From an uncultured Verrucomicrobiota bacterium (GTDB lineage: Bacteria > Verrucomicrobiota > Verrucomicrobiia > Limisphaerales > AAA164-E04), in assembly GCA_913061285.1 (NCBI GenBank), contig CAJXVR010000015.1, forward strand, positions 1-47,050: a stretch of 47,050 bases of DNA, written 5' to 3'. Position numbers and translations under genes: made by a program. Every line of letters starts with the position of its first letter. Positions within the stretch are counted from its first letter, which is position 1. Below, one piece after another: positions 1 through 8,351 of this stretch. A model generated the notes under the pieces. That model was not told the origin of the DNA, did not search any database, and was given only the letters and a program-made list of their open reading frames with translations.

Positions 1-306
1 AGTTCCCACAACGAAGGTTACGATTCCGGCTGCGACAGCGATATGAAAGGCCGCGAACCCACCTGTGAACCCTTTCTGAGCGCTATACATGACCGTGATT
101 AGCCCCATTTCCGTGCCGGTCATCGTTGCGATACCAAGGCAAGTGCCGACAGCCCGCCCTGCGCCAAGATACGTTGCCATGTTGCGAACATACTTTTTGA
201 CGAAGAGCCCGATGACGAGGGATATCGAGAGATAGAGCCCGACAATAATCCAATCGAGGGTGGAAAAATTTGTCTGGCCAAGAGCGTTTGTAAGTTCGGA
301 TTCCAT
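1..306 (-). CDS. Sodium:solute symporter family protein (N-terminal part, runs off the left edge)
   Basis: The first 102 codons of a membrane transporter read leftwards from an ATG at 306-304 and stay open to the window edge. The N-terminus has the typical SSS-family start: a short periplasmic segment, then a first membrane helix containing LDWIIVGLYLSISLVIGL (about residues 18-35). A glycine-rich stretch with GRAVGT and GTEMGLITVMYSAQKGF follows, leading into another helix. Members of this family co-transport sodium with sugars, amino acids or other small solutes across the inner membrane; the substrate cannot be read from this fragment. It lies downstream of galE on the same strand with a 67-bp gap, so sugar transport is possible but only inferred. 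Family confidence is good because the conserved glycine pattern and hydrophobicity both fit. Confidence 0.8.
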   Translation of the reverse strand, partial: MESELTNALGQTNFSTLDWIIVGLYLSISLVIGLFVKKYVRNMATYLGAGRAVGTCLGIATMTGTEMGLITVMYSAQKGFTGGFAAFHIAVAAGIVTFVVGT

Positions 307-373
307 AATGGGGCTCAGAGATGAGAGGCTATGAAAATGTGGAGCGGCTAATTTCTACGAATATTGTCTGAGT

Positions 374-1345
374 CTAGTCGGCATATCCATTGGGGTGCGC
401 GATATGCCAGTTCCAAGCGCTCTGAACGATTTTCTCGATCTCGGTGAATTCGGCATTCCAGCTGAAGGTGCGTTTTATCCTATCATTCGCTGCAACGAGT
501 TCTGGTGGGTCTCCCTCCCGTCTCGGCCCTTCAATCACTTTGATCTTAGTTCCGGTAACGGTTTCACAGGCCGAAATCACGTCTCGAACCGAGTAGCCGA
601 TACCCGTTCCTAGATTGAAGCAGCCGCTGATATCAGATTGGGCTGCCGTGATGTGGGCCTTTGCGAGGTCTTGAATGTGAATGTAGTCTCGGATACAGGT
701 GCCGTCGTGGGTGGGGTAGTCGGTTCCGAACACGGAAACGGTTTCCTTTTGGTTGAGGGCCACTTTGAGGATATTCGGAATCAGGTGAGTCTCGATTCGA
801 TGATGTTCACCGAAGAGTGGGGTGGCACCGCAGGCGTTAAAGTATCGGAATGCAACAAACTCGAGCTGGTGGCATCGTTGGTACCATTGCAGAACTTTCT
901 CGAACATCAGTTTGGATTCACCGTAGGGATTGATCGGCTGTTGAGGGGTTTCTTCTGTTATGGGAAGTGACTCTGGAATGCCATACGTGGCACAGGTAGA
1001 GCTAAACACGATCTTTCTGACACCTCCCTTAACGCATGCATCGAGTAGATTGATCCCATTGCCAACATTGTTGGTAAAGTATTTTCCTGGAGCTGTCATT
1101 GATTCTCCAACTAGCGCGAAAGCTGCGAAATGAATGACGATTTCTGGCGAATAGCGGGTGACCGTCGCTAGAATATCTTCTTTGGAACTGAGACACCCGT
1201 TGACGAAGGTGGCTTCAGGATGAACGGCTGAGCGATGGCCTTCGCTGAGATTGTCGTATACGACGACGCTATGTCCCTGCTGGATGAGTTCTTCAACGCA
1301 TGCTGATCCAATGTAGCCGGCCCCTCCGGTGACGAGAACGTTCAT
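374..1345 (-). CDS. galE: UDP-glucose 4-epimerase
   Basis: Extended short-chain dehydrogenase/reductase that interconverts UDP-glucose and UDP-galactose with bound NAD, supplying galactosyl units for polysaccharide and lipopolysaccharide or feeding galactose into glycolysis. The Rossmann motif GGAGYIG is at residues 7-13, the SSTCATYG region at about 115-122 and the catalytic YGESK (Y141, K145) follow in the expected order. Length is 323 residues, normal for GalE. I place the start at the ATG at 1345 (MNVLVTGG) instead of an upstream in-frame codon at 1393, because the extra 16 residues are basic/hydrophobic and precede the NAD-binding fold. No clear Shine-Dalgarno sequence is visible. It sits between a symporter and a sensor kinase, all on the minus strand. 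Without biochemical data, a related UDP-hexose epimerase specificity cannot be excluded. Confidence 0.93.
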   Translation of the reverse strand: MNVLVTGGAGYIGSACVEELIQQGHSVVVYDNLSEGHRSAVHPEATFVNGCLSSKEDILATVTRYSPEIVIHFAAFALVGESMTAPGKYFTNNVGNGINLLDACVKGGVRKIVFSSTCATYGIPESLPITEETPQQPINPYGESKLMFEKVLQWYQRCHQLEFVAFRYFNACGATPLFGEHHRIETHLIPNILKVALNQKETVSVFGTDYPTHDGTCIRDYIHIQDLAKAHITAAQSDISGCFNLGTGIGYSVRDVISACETVTGTKIKVIEGPRREGDPPELVAANDRIKRTFSWNAEFTEIEKIVQSAWNWHIAHPNGYAD

Positions 1346-1521
1346 AATCAATCTGGAAAAAAATAAGACTGCGGACCTTCGGGCAAGAGTCAAGACAAGA
1401 GCTCGATGCTCCGCGAGTGGTTGAGGTGAATGGTTCAGTATCTGGTGACGTTTTCAGCGGAAGATTGGGAAGCTTGAATGTTCCCTCTCGAGGTCTTCTA
1501 GAGGATCGTTGTGTAGGTTCC

Positions 1522-4500
1522 TTATTCGCGTTGGACGTTCCGATTTATTTTTAGCAATTTTTCAATACTTCTGAATAGCTTTGGCATCTGAAAGGGCTTA
1601 GCAATGTAGTCGTCCATGCCCGCTTGAAAGCAGGAATCTTGATGCACTTTCGTCGCGTGTGCTGTCAGAGCGATGATTGGGATGTGATCCCCTGATTCGA
1701 GCTCTTGTTTGCGAATGGCGCGTGTGGTTTCGAGTCCGTCCAAAACCGGCATTTGAACGTCCATGAGAATAAAATCGAAGTAGCCCTTTGCGAGTGCATC
1801 GAGCGCGAGTTGACCGTTGCCTGCAATGACAACCTCATGTCCGGATTTCTTAAGCATCGCCGAGGCGACCTTTTGATTGACGAGATTGTCTTCTGCCAGA
1901 AGGACTCGGTATCCTTTCTTCTCCACTTCGGCTTCTGGCTTTTTCTCTTCTGTCGTCTGAATCGTCTGTTCTTTGAGCGGAGGGCTCACAGTCGAATCTC
2001 CAAGGGCAAGTTCAAGTAGAGGCCCGAGTTCTTTGAGTGAAATTGGCCGAAAGATATAGTGAGTGAGATTTGCTTTTCGGCACTTCCGAATGGACTCTGG
2101 GGCATTCTTACTAGAGAGCATCATTATCGGTGTCGAATGAAGTCCCTCGGCGTCTTGAATCTGGCTTGCCAATTCGAATGCAACATTTGAATTGGTCCCT
2201 TCACTGATGATTACGATGTCGGCTGGAGCGGATTTCAGTCTCGCTAGAGCATTCTTCGGATTGTCTATTACGGAACAGGAAATCTGCCATTGATCCAAAT
2301 TGTTCTTGAGGTTGGAGGCGCTGGTTTCATTTGGGTCTACGATGAGCACGGAGGCCGAACGCGCTCTATCAGAAAACGCTTTTTTGGCGCCAAAGTCTCC
2401 AGGATCCGGAGAGGGGAGATAGACATTAAAACTGAAGACGCTTCCGTCACCATTCTTGCTTCCAAGCCACAAACTCCCGTTCATCAACCGGACGATGCTA
2501 TCGCAAATCGTTAGCCCCAGCCCTGTTCCTGCGACATTACTAGAAATTGAAGAACTGGCCTGTGAAAATGCTTCGAAAATTCGTCGTTTCTGTTTTTCGG
2601 GAATTCCTGAGCCAGTATCTTCAACCTCAAATCTCAGACCGACAGTTGGATTCTTGGTGTGGTCTTCTGGCGTTCTAATACTCGTTTCGTCGGTTTCCGG
2701 GGCGACGTAGACGATGATCTCTCCCTCTGAAGTGAACTTGATTGCATTGGAGATAAGATTGATTAGGACCTGCTGAAGGCGGTAAGAATCCCCGATAATT
2801 CGGTCGGGCGTGTCAGGTGAAATCACTAGTGTGAGTTCTAGTCCTTTTTCATGAGCCCCGATGCCCATGGTCTTCATCGTCTGATCTAGTTCAGATCGGA
2901 GCGAAAATTCTTCAGAAACCAACTCCAATTTGCCTGCTTCGATCTTAGAAAAATCGAGGATATCGTTGAGAATCACAAGGAGGTTCTGGGCTGATTGGCG
3001 AGCGATCGAAACGAAACGATGTTGTTCCGGGGGCAGTTCCGCTCCGAGGACAAGATCTGTCATTCCGATGATTCCATTCATCGGGGTACGAATTTCGTGA
3101 CTCATGTTGGCCAGGAATTCGCTCTTTGCTTGGGTTGCTTCTTCAGCCTGTTGTTTTGCTTTGATCAGTTCTTGTTCGTATCGAACCCGTTCTGTTATAT
3201 CCCGTCCGATAGCATGGATACCGCTTCTAATTCCTTCGTTGTTGAGGAAGCGGGCGTTTATTTCTAGATAGACTCTGGTCCCAGCTTGATTTCGGGTGAT
3301 GACCTCGACAGCTTTTCCGCTTTCCGCGGCCCAGCGAAGATTGTGAAGTTGATCGGGTTGATCGGTGTCGACTAACTGCTCCCAATTCATGGTGTTCCAG
3401 GAGGATTGATCGTAGCCGAAGATCGACACTCCCGCTGGATTCATGGAATTGAAGTTTCCATGGAGGTCGCTCGTGAATATAATGTCATTGGCATTCTGAA
3501 AGATCTGTTGGAAGGCGCTCTCAATAGAGGTTGTTTCGCGGTCGTGATGGTCGAGCTGTTCGGACTGCTGAGCGATTCGGCTTCTTAGAAACTGAACCCA
3601 GCCGAGGACACTGACGCCAATGAAAATCATTCCGGCAAGAATCATCCCGGCACCACGGAAGGACCAGGATCTTGGAGGTGAAAGCAGCGTAAACTGATCG
3701 GCACTTTCGATAATGAGAGAGGGAGTCGATTCTTCGTCGATAGAGTTAAGGCAGAGCCCTTCGAATTGGATGGTGCTGTTGAATTGAGTTTGCCGGATCG
3801 AATCTGGAATTGATCCATCCGGTGACGAGAGAAAAACAGCGATTTCGGTTCCGTCGACTTCGGTTCTAAAACTGTATCCTCCGGGGACGGATCGGCGCCC
3901 TTTGAAAATGCCTGAAATCGAAACATAGCGTTGATTCATTTCCCTGAGCTGCATCTCCTTGAAAGAAACGCTGGTTCCAGTGGCAGAGCCACGTCCAAGG
4001 CGCTTGGCAATCGCTACCGTGAGCGTGGGAGCGAGGTCTTGGTTCGAGGGGATGCCATTAGCGACGATGATATCGCCAATTTCAAAGGCCTCTCTCTGGT
4101 AAGTGTTTACCGTGAAGGATCGAGATCCTTCCTGAAGTACGATCTCTCCAGTCGGCAGGTGGCCGACAAAGACGCCGCGGGCGTTGACTCGTTCGTTATT
4201 TCTTTGGCTGGCTGCTTCAAATTGGTCGACGGATAGGAGGGGTTCTTTGAAAAGATTTCCAGGCTGGGGCTCTAAGATTTTTACCTGATCGAATCCGGGT
4301 GATTGAAGGTATAGGCCATTGATATTCTTTGTGCCTTTCTTAACCTTGACCGCCGAGACTCCCTCGATTCGCACTGGGGTGCCGCGGGACAAGGTTGAAA
4401 AATCGCCGGTTGAGAGTAGCGGCACAAGATTGACGTCGATCCTTCCTCCGTCCATGACCACGCTCATCCACGCCTGGTCAGGTGAGATAGAAACCGAGTC

Positions 4501-5028
4501 GATGATTCCCTCGATGGCGACCCAATCTGCATCATGGTAGCCTTTGATGAGTTCGCTGTAGGGTTGGAGCGTGGCGGCTGGTAAAGTGCCTTTACCAAGT
4601 ATGGTGTAGCCAGATAGGGCTATATTGTTGGTGTAGTCGCCTCGTACGATCGTTCCTTGAATTCGAAGGCGCTTCCCGGTGAGATTTTCGTCTGGGATTT
4701 GAAAGCTCTGCAAGAAGATGCCCTTGCTTGCATCCTGAATGTAGAAGTAACTTAGATACTGGAATGTGACCACTCCCTTGATGTCAACGGCACGACGCTC
4801 ATCTAGGCTGGCTCCTTCGAGGGCGAGGCTGGCCGCGACGGTTAGGATCTTGTTCGTGGGAGAGGCTTGCGGTGGCGGCGACTCAGCACCTTGGCTCGAC
4901 ACTCCAAAGGATCCCAAGCTGAGGGCGAGGGAGAATACGAGGCATTGGAAGCTTTTTTGAAAGGTGATCAAGTCGCTGTGCAACAATTGATGGTGGGGAA
5001 GTGTTGCACTGTTGATCGTGAGATTCAA
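1522..5028 (-). CDS. Membrane hybrid sensor histidine kinase (OB-like sensor, PAS, HisKA, HATPase, two receivers)
   Basis: A 1168-residue hybrid histidine kinase. In order: a hydrophobic signal segment (about 28-45); a long extracytoplasmic region (about 60-450) built of repeated beta-rich units that read like OB folds (for example VDIKGVVTFQYLSYFYIQDA); a membrane helix (about 458-480); a PAS domain (about 505-615); HisKA with SHEIRTPMNG, phospho-acceptor H644; HATPase with NLISNAIKF, DTGSGIP and GTGLGLTI; and two receivers. The second receiver (about 1040-1160) is complete, with D1090 in FILMDVQMP and K1144 in YIAKPF. The first (about 893-1010) appears degenerate: the phospho-acceptor position reads IVIISE with no Asp, and the usual Lys is R994. 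No separate response regulator with an output domain lies beside it, so its target is unknown. It is divergent from the peptide cluster that begins at 5174. Confidence 0.9.
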   Translation of the reverse strand: MNLTINSATLPHHQLLHSDLITFQKSFQCLVFSLALSLGSFGVSSQGAESPPPQASPTNKILTVAASLALEGASLDERRAVDIKGVVTFQYLSYFYIQDASKGIFLQSFQIPDENLTGKRLRIQGTIVRGDYTNNIALSGYTILGKGTLPAATLQPYSELIKGYHDADWVAIEGIIDSVSISPDQAWMSVVMDGGRIDVNLVPLLSTGDFSTLSRGTPVRIEGVSAVKVKKGTKNINGLYLQSPGFDQVKILEPQPGNLFKEPLLSVDQFEAASQRNNERVNARGVFVGHLPTGEIVLQEGSRSFTVNTYQREAFEIGDIIVANGIPSNQDLAPTLTVAIAKRLGRGSATGTSVSFKEMQLREMNQRYVSISGIFKGRRSVPGGYSFRTEVDGTEIAVFLSSPDGSIPDSIRQTQFNSTIQFEGLCLNSIDEESTPSLIIESADQFTLLSPPRSWSFRGAGMILAGMIFIGVSVLGWVQFLRSRIAQQSEQLDHHDRETTSIESAFQQIFQNANDIIFTSDLHGNFNSMNPAGVSIFGYDQSSWNTMNWEQLVDTDQPDQLHNLRWAAESGKAVEVITRNQAGTRVYLEINARFLNNEGIRSGIHAIGRDITERVRYEQELIKAKQQAEEATQAKSEFLANMSHEIRTPMNGIIGMTDLVLGAELPPEQHRFVSIARQSAQNLLVILNDILDFSKIEAGKLELVSEEFSLRSELDQTMKTMGIGAHEKGLELTLVISPDTPDRIIGDSYRLQQVLINLISNAIKFTSEGEIIVYVAPETDETSIRTPEDHTKNPTVGLRFEVEDTGSGIPEKQKRRIFEAFSQASSSISSNVAGTGLGLTICDSIVRLMNGSLWLGSKNGDGSVFSFNVYLPSPDPGDFGAKKAFSDRARSASVLIVDPNETSASNLKNNLDQWQISCSVIDNPKNALARLKSAPADIVIISEGTNSNVAFELASQIQDAEGLHSTPIMMLSSKNAPESIRKCRKANLTHYIFRPISLKELGPLLELALGDSTVSPPLKEQTIQTTEEKKPEAEVEKKGYRVLLAEDNLVNQKVASAMLKKSGHEVVIAGNGQLALDALAKGYFDFILMDVQMPVLDGLETTRAIRKQELESGDHIPIIALTAHATKVHQDSCFQAGMDDYIAKPFQMPKLFRSIEKLLKINRNVQRE

Positions 5029-5173
5029 ATAAAACTTGTCGGCCTTTGGTGGTTTGTTTTTTTGATTTTGAGAGCGATATTGCGAGGTCGGCTTGTACAG
5101 TTGAGACTCGACTCGAAACGATATTGAGCTTTATTAGGACTTAGCTGATTGAGATCTTAGGCTATGTTTATCT
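5029..5173. promoter_or_regulatory. Divergent intergenic region between sensor kinase and peptide cluster
   Basis: 145 bp separate the start of the minus-strand sensor kinase from the plus-strand HprK-like gene, so this stretch must hold promoters for one or both. It is AT-rich near the kinase side. I see no convincing -35/-10 pair or palindrome and assign no individual site. Confidence 0.4.
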
Positions 5174-6043
5174 ATGCAAGTGCTTGGTGGCTGTCAAGTT
5201 GAGTTGTCTGAGAGTTCCGTCAAGAGGTTGAGCTTTCAGAGTTTCGGGCTTTCAGCGACCGTGACGCTACATGGAGACGTCTCTAGTGAGGCTATGTTGC
5301 CCTATTTGCCCCCAAACAGAGCTCCGGTTTCTGGTGCCGGGGCGGATCGCAATTACGTGATCGATCATGCCTATCAGAATCGGTCGTCAAATCAGCCTCG
5401 GTATCGTGTTTTTTTTGAGAAACGTCTTCTGGCTCAATCGTCCGATCTCGAAGAATGTTTTTCTGCCTTAGAAGGAGATTTGAGTATGGCGATCGCGACA
5501 GATTCGAGGCATGGCCTTGTTTTCGTGCATTCGGGTGTGGTTTCGCTGGGGGATGGTGCCTTGCTTATCCCTGGTACCAGCCGAAGTGGGAAGTCGACGT
5601 TGGTGGATGTTCTCGTAGCGCGAGGTGCGCTCTATTGTTCTGATGAATATGCCGTGATTGATGGAGAGGGGCTAGTCTGGCCTTATCTTCGGCAAATATC
5701 GCTACGTACTGAAAACTGTTTGGGATCGGGAAAGAAGGTCTCGATGCAGCGGTTTGAGGGGCGTATTGCGATGGCTAGCACGCCGCTTCCGGTGACTGGT
5801 ATCCTTGGGTGTCAATATCGGGCTGGCTCCGACTGGAGTTGTCACCCGGCCACGCCAGGACAAGGGGTGCTGCAGCTCCTAGAGAATGCTGTAAGCGCTC
5901 AGCTCGATCCTGGTCGGACGATGAAAATTCTGAGTCGCGCGGCAAATGGTGCGAAGGTCAAAATTGGTACCCGTGGTGAAGCCAGCGACGCTGTCGAGTC
6001 GATTTGGCGATGCTTTGATTCATCGAATATGGGGGAGGCATGA
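5174..6043 (+). CDS. HprK-like kinase (HprK-related kinase A type), first copy
   Basis: A 289-residue P-loop protein of the HPr kinase/phosphorylase superfamily. The Walker A loop GTSRSGKST is at residues 134-142, preceded by a FVHSGVV segment (H119) and followed by YCSDEYAVI (S156-E158), the arrangement of HprK-type kinases. It lacks the N-terminal domain of true HprK. In RiPP loci such small HprK relatives phosphorylate peptides (lasso-peptide kinases) or belong to 'HPr-rel-A' systems together with PqqD-like proteins, which is the context here. The ATG at 5174 opens a plus-strand run of ten genes. Its stop overlaps the next gene by four bases (ATGA), so it is translationally coupled to the nucleotidyltransferase. 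The substrate is not visible; a role on the cluster's peptide or on a carrier is inference. A metabolic HPr kinase is unlikely because no HPr gene is present. Confidence 0.8.
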   Translation: MQVLGGCQVELSESSVKRLSFQSFGLSATVTLHGDVSSEAMLPYLPPNRAPVSGAGADRNYVIDHAYQNRSSNQPRYRVFFEKRLLAQSSDLEECFSALEGDLSMAIATDSRHGLVFVHSGVVSLGDGALLIPGTSRSGKSTLVDVLVARGALYCSDEYAVIDGEGLVWPYLRQISLRTENCLGSGKKVSMQRFEGRIAMASTPLPVTGILGCQYRAGSDWSCHPATPGQGVLQLLENAVSAQLDPGRTMKILSRAANGAKVKIGTRGEASDAVESIWRCFDSSNMGEA

Positions 6044-7191
6044 GTCAGGTTTTGTCATCCGTCTTGCGTTGCCTGCAAGGCAAAGGTTCCGATGTAGATG
6101 CGGTTGTTCAGGAGCTGAATCGTAGTGGGAAAACTGCCTTTGATGTGCTTTGGCGCGTTGCCGAATCACACGGTGTGGAGTTCTTGATGTTGCAGGGACT
6201 TAAAAACTCGGTGATTTCGCCCACGTTTGATATCGGTCTGGGGAATGAGGCGGCTCGGGAGAATTTGCTGAATAATTTGGAGTTGGTGGCAACCCTTCAC
6301 GAGATTTCCCGAGAAAGCCAACGCAGGGGATTGCGCGTTTTTTGTTTCAAAGGGCCCGTCATAGCGTCGATGGCGTACGGGAATCTTGGTTTACGTGGTG
6401 CTGGAGATCTTGATTTTCTGATTGAGACGGAGTCCCTTGACAAGGCCGAGGCAATTCTGAAAAAGCAAGGTTTTTGGAGCATTGATGAGCTAAGAGGTCG
6501 TCGCTATCAGGAGTTTCATTTTCACCTTCCATTCGAGCGCGCAGATGGCCTGGAGGTTGAGCTGCATTGGGCGATTTCGAGACGGTATTTGCAAGTTTCC
6601 TTTGACTATTCTCAACTTTGGGACAGGCGCACATTGATGGCCCTTCAAGGGGTGGAAATCGCCGTGTTGAGTCCAGAGGATCATTTTCTGATTCTTTGTG
6701 TGCATGGAACGCGGCATCTATGGGAGCGGTTGATTTGGGTTTGCGACCTCCGGCAGCTTCTCAAGCGATACCCAGGCCTCGATTGGGCCTATATTGAAGC
6801 CGAGGCCCAGCGCCTGGGCTGTTTTCGGATGGTCGTATTAGGACATTTTCTTGTGTGTCGGTTGTTTCGTGAGGCGTTCGCTAGCCGTTTACTTCAAGAA
6901 GCCTACCGACAGCCGGCAGTTTTGGACGGGGCACGTTCAATCTTGATGCGATACAGTGCCGGTGGGGGGGGAGTCTTGGGGGCCTTTCAACGTGATTGGG
7001 CGTGCCTTTTGTTAAGAGAACGGTGGCGGGACAAGCTCAGGTTTTTCTGCTGTTTTCCCTGGAGGGATTACTTGGATCTTTGGGAGGAGCAGCTTTGGGA
7101 AGAACGCTCCAATACGGGGGTAATAGTGGGTTTTTCTGGGCTTTTTAAACGATTCTTGGTCGGATTGCGTCACAGGACTTCTAAGGATTAG
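6040..7191 (+). CDS. Nucleotidyltransferase family protein (NTP_transf_5 type), first copy
   Basis: A 383-residue member of the putative nucleotidyltransferase family often found beside PqqD-like and HprK-like proteins. The diagnostic core is visible: FKGP at 103-106, then RGAGDLDFLI with the two metal-binding Asp residues at 123 and 125, then VELHWAI about 50 residues later. A C-terminal helical half includes LCVHGTRHLWERLIWVCDL. Members are predicted to transfer a nucleotide or to bind one, and they recur in lasso-peptide and related clusters, but I know of no settled reaction. It starts inside the stop of the HprK-like gene (four-base overlap), so the two were probably selected to be made together. 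A second, diverged copy sits at 20425-21630 at the far end of the cluster. Confidence 0.8.
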   Translation: MSQVLSSVLRCLQGKGSDVDAVVQELNRSGKTAFDVLWRVAESHGVEFLMLQGLKNSVISPTFDIGLGNEAARENLLNNLELVATLHEISRESQRRGLRVFCFKGPVIASMAYGNLGLRGAGDLDFLIETESLDKAEAILKKQGFWSIDELRGRRYQEFHFHLPFERADGLEVELHWAISRRYLQVSFDYSQLWDRRTLMALQGVEIAVLSPEDHFLILCVHGTRHLWERLIWVCDLRQLLKRYPGLDWAYIEAEAQRLGCFRMVVLGHFLVCRLFREAFASRLLQEAYRQPAVLDGARSILMRYSAGGGGVLGAFQRDWACLLLRERWRDKLRFFCCFPWRDYLDLWEEQLWEERSNTGVIVGFSGLFKRFLVGLRHRTSKD

Positions 7192-7516
7192 TTCGGGCCT
7201 TATCTTGAATTAGGGATGGTTCTTGCGTTTCGAGAATCTCAGGATGATTTAAGTTCTTTGCGAAAGAACCGACATTGATACTAAAAAGAGGTTGATTTTT
7301 TTCCGACGAGCGGTCAATAATGTCGCGTTTAGTAAAGCTTGTGCGGAATTTCGCCCCTTGGCTGTTCGGCTGAAAGAAAAGCTTCGGTCGATCCCTTGAT
7401 CGTTTTTACCGAGTAAGATGAAGACAGATTTTATAATCGGCAGGCGATTCTGGGCCTGCCACTCTTGAATCTGGTTCAAGATTTTGACGAGAAAAATAGT
7501 CAACCCAAATAGAGTT
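7192..7516 (+). promoter_or_regulatory. Gap upstream of the PqqD-like gene with a 7-bp hairpin and a CGCGACATT-type site
   Basis: About 300 bp without a convincing gene. A perfect 7-bp inverted repeat, GGCAGGC (7439-7445) and GCCTGCC (7454-7460), lies just upstream of the PqqD-like start and could form an RNA hairpin in the leader. At 7319-7330 the sequence AATGTCGCGTTT is the exact reverse complement of 12 bases at 18053-18064 upstream of the small-peptide gene. No T-run follows the hairpin, so it is not a typical terminator. The presence of these elements suggests the PqqD-like gene has its own control and is not simply read through from the nucleotidyltransferase. Confidence 0.35.
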
Positions 7517-7942
7517 ATGTGTCCAAAGGCCATTCGAGATCGGTTTTTTGCCGAAGATCTGGGAGAAGAAACGGTAGTTTACAATACTGCCAGTCGTGAA
7601 GCTCGCTCCCTTAATTCAGCGGCTTCTTTTGTGTGGCGCCAGTGCGACGGGCGGACGCCGATCAGCGAGATTGGGAATCGTGTCTCTCAGCGGTTTGAGG
7701 TGAGCGAAGGTTCTGAGATCGCTGCCCTTGCAATTCAAGATCTCACTGAAGCAGGGATGTTAGAGTCGGTAAGCTCGGAAACGGTGCTGGGCAAGTCGGT
7801 CAGTCGACGTGAGTTAATTGGAAGGCTCGCTGTTGCTGGAGTTATTTTGCCGATTGTTTCGGCAGCGGCTCAGACGAAACCGCCCAAGAAACACACCTCA
7901 TTTGTACCAAAACGGGCGAAGTCTGGCGGCAACGACTTTTAG
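7484..7942 (+). CDS. PqqD-family (RRE-fold) protein with internal Tat-like segment and basic tail
   Basis: The N-terminal half (about residues 12-95) matches the PqqD fold, the RiPP recognition element that binds leader peptides: short beta strands, then LNSAASFVWRQCDGRTPISE and a helical C-part ending LTEAGMLE. PqqD proteins normally stop near residue 95. Here the chain continues with SRRELIGRLAVAG (S107-R108-R109), a hydrophobic stretch to about 129, and a lysine-rich tail ending in SGGNDF. The SRR motif plus hydrophobic segment resembles a twin-arginine signal, but placed in the second half. Related Tat-like extensions occur in other PqqD-family proteins as I recall them. The first start is a TTG at 7484; an ATG at 7517 gives 141 residues and still keeps the domain. 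Context, beside HprK-like and nucleotidyltransferase genes, supports an 'HPr-rel-A' peptide-binding role. Confidence 0.75.
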   Translation: MTRKIVNPNRVMCPKAIRDRFFAEDLGEETVVYNTASREARSLNSAASFVWRQCDGRTPISEIGNRVSQRFEVSEGSEIAALAIQDLTEAGMLESVSSETVLGKSVSRRELIGRLAVAGVILPIVSAAAQTKPPKKHTSFVPKRAKSGGNDF

Positions 7943-8351
7943 TTTTTCGGGAGTCGGTCTGCGCGCCATTTTCTTTCCTTATCATTGAGGCGTTTACCTC
8001 TCGCTTCGCGGGGACGAGACCGAAAAAATCACCCCTAGTACTGATTTCAATTGTTGCGTTATTGGTACTCAATAACGGCATTCAGTAGTGGGATTAGCTT
8101 TAGGATGAGATGATCTCTGTTTGTTCTAAACTGCTGGTTGCGCGACATTAATGTCGCAAAAACGATTAATTTTTCTAAAAAAGTGCCTTTTTACTTGGCG
8201 GGATTGGAAGAGGAGCCTAGTTTTCTTCCTGTTCTCCAAGAGCTGAAAGGCGAGACTCGGGATCAGATTAGAATTACTTGTCCGGTTATCGAAGCCGGCT
8301 TTATTAGGTTTCATACAACTAGATTTCCCTTCGCTGTAATTGTTCTAAGCC
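7943..8351 (+). promoter_or_regulatory. 409-bp intergenic region upstream of the Calx-beta gene with two palindromes
   Basis: No credible gene is seen; the only longer frame (8138-8455) starts at TTG and runs into the next coding region in another frame. Two operator-like elements stand out. CGTTATTG (8057-8064) and CAATAACG (8070-8077) form an 8-bp inverted repeat around a 5-base spacer. GCGACATTAATGTCGC (8142-8157) is a perfect 16-bp palindrome containing the CGCGACATT core that also occurs near 7319 and 18053. This region probably carries the promoter of the very large secreted protein gene, with at least one site for a dimeric regulator. I cannot assign a -35/-10 pair. Confidence 0.45.

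Noticed and set aside
7320..7370. A 16-codon ORF reading MSRLVKLVRNFAPWLFG
   Set aside because: Too short, no ribosome-binding site and no second evidence; a random frame is as likely.
7249..7533. 94-residue minus-strand frame between nucleotidyltransferase and PqqD genes
   Set aside because: Antisense, overlaps the PqqD start, basic and serine-rich composition typical of a shadow frame.
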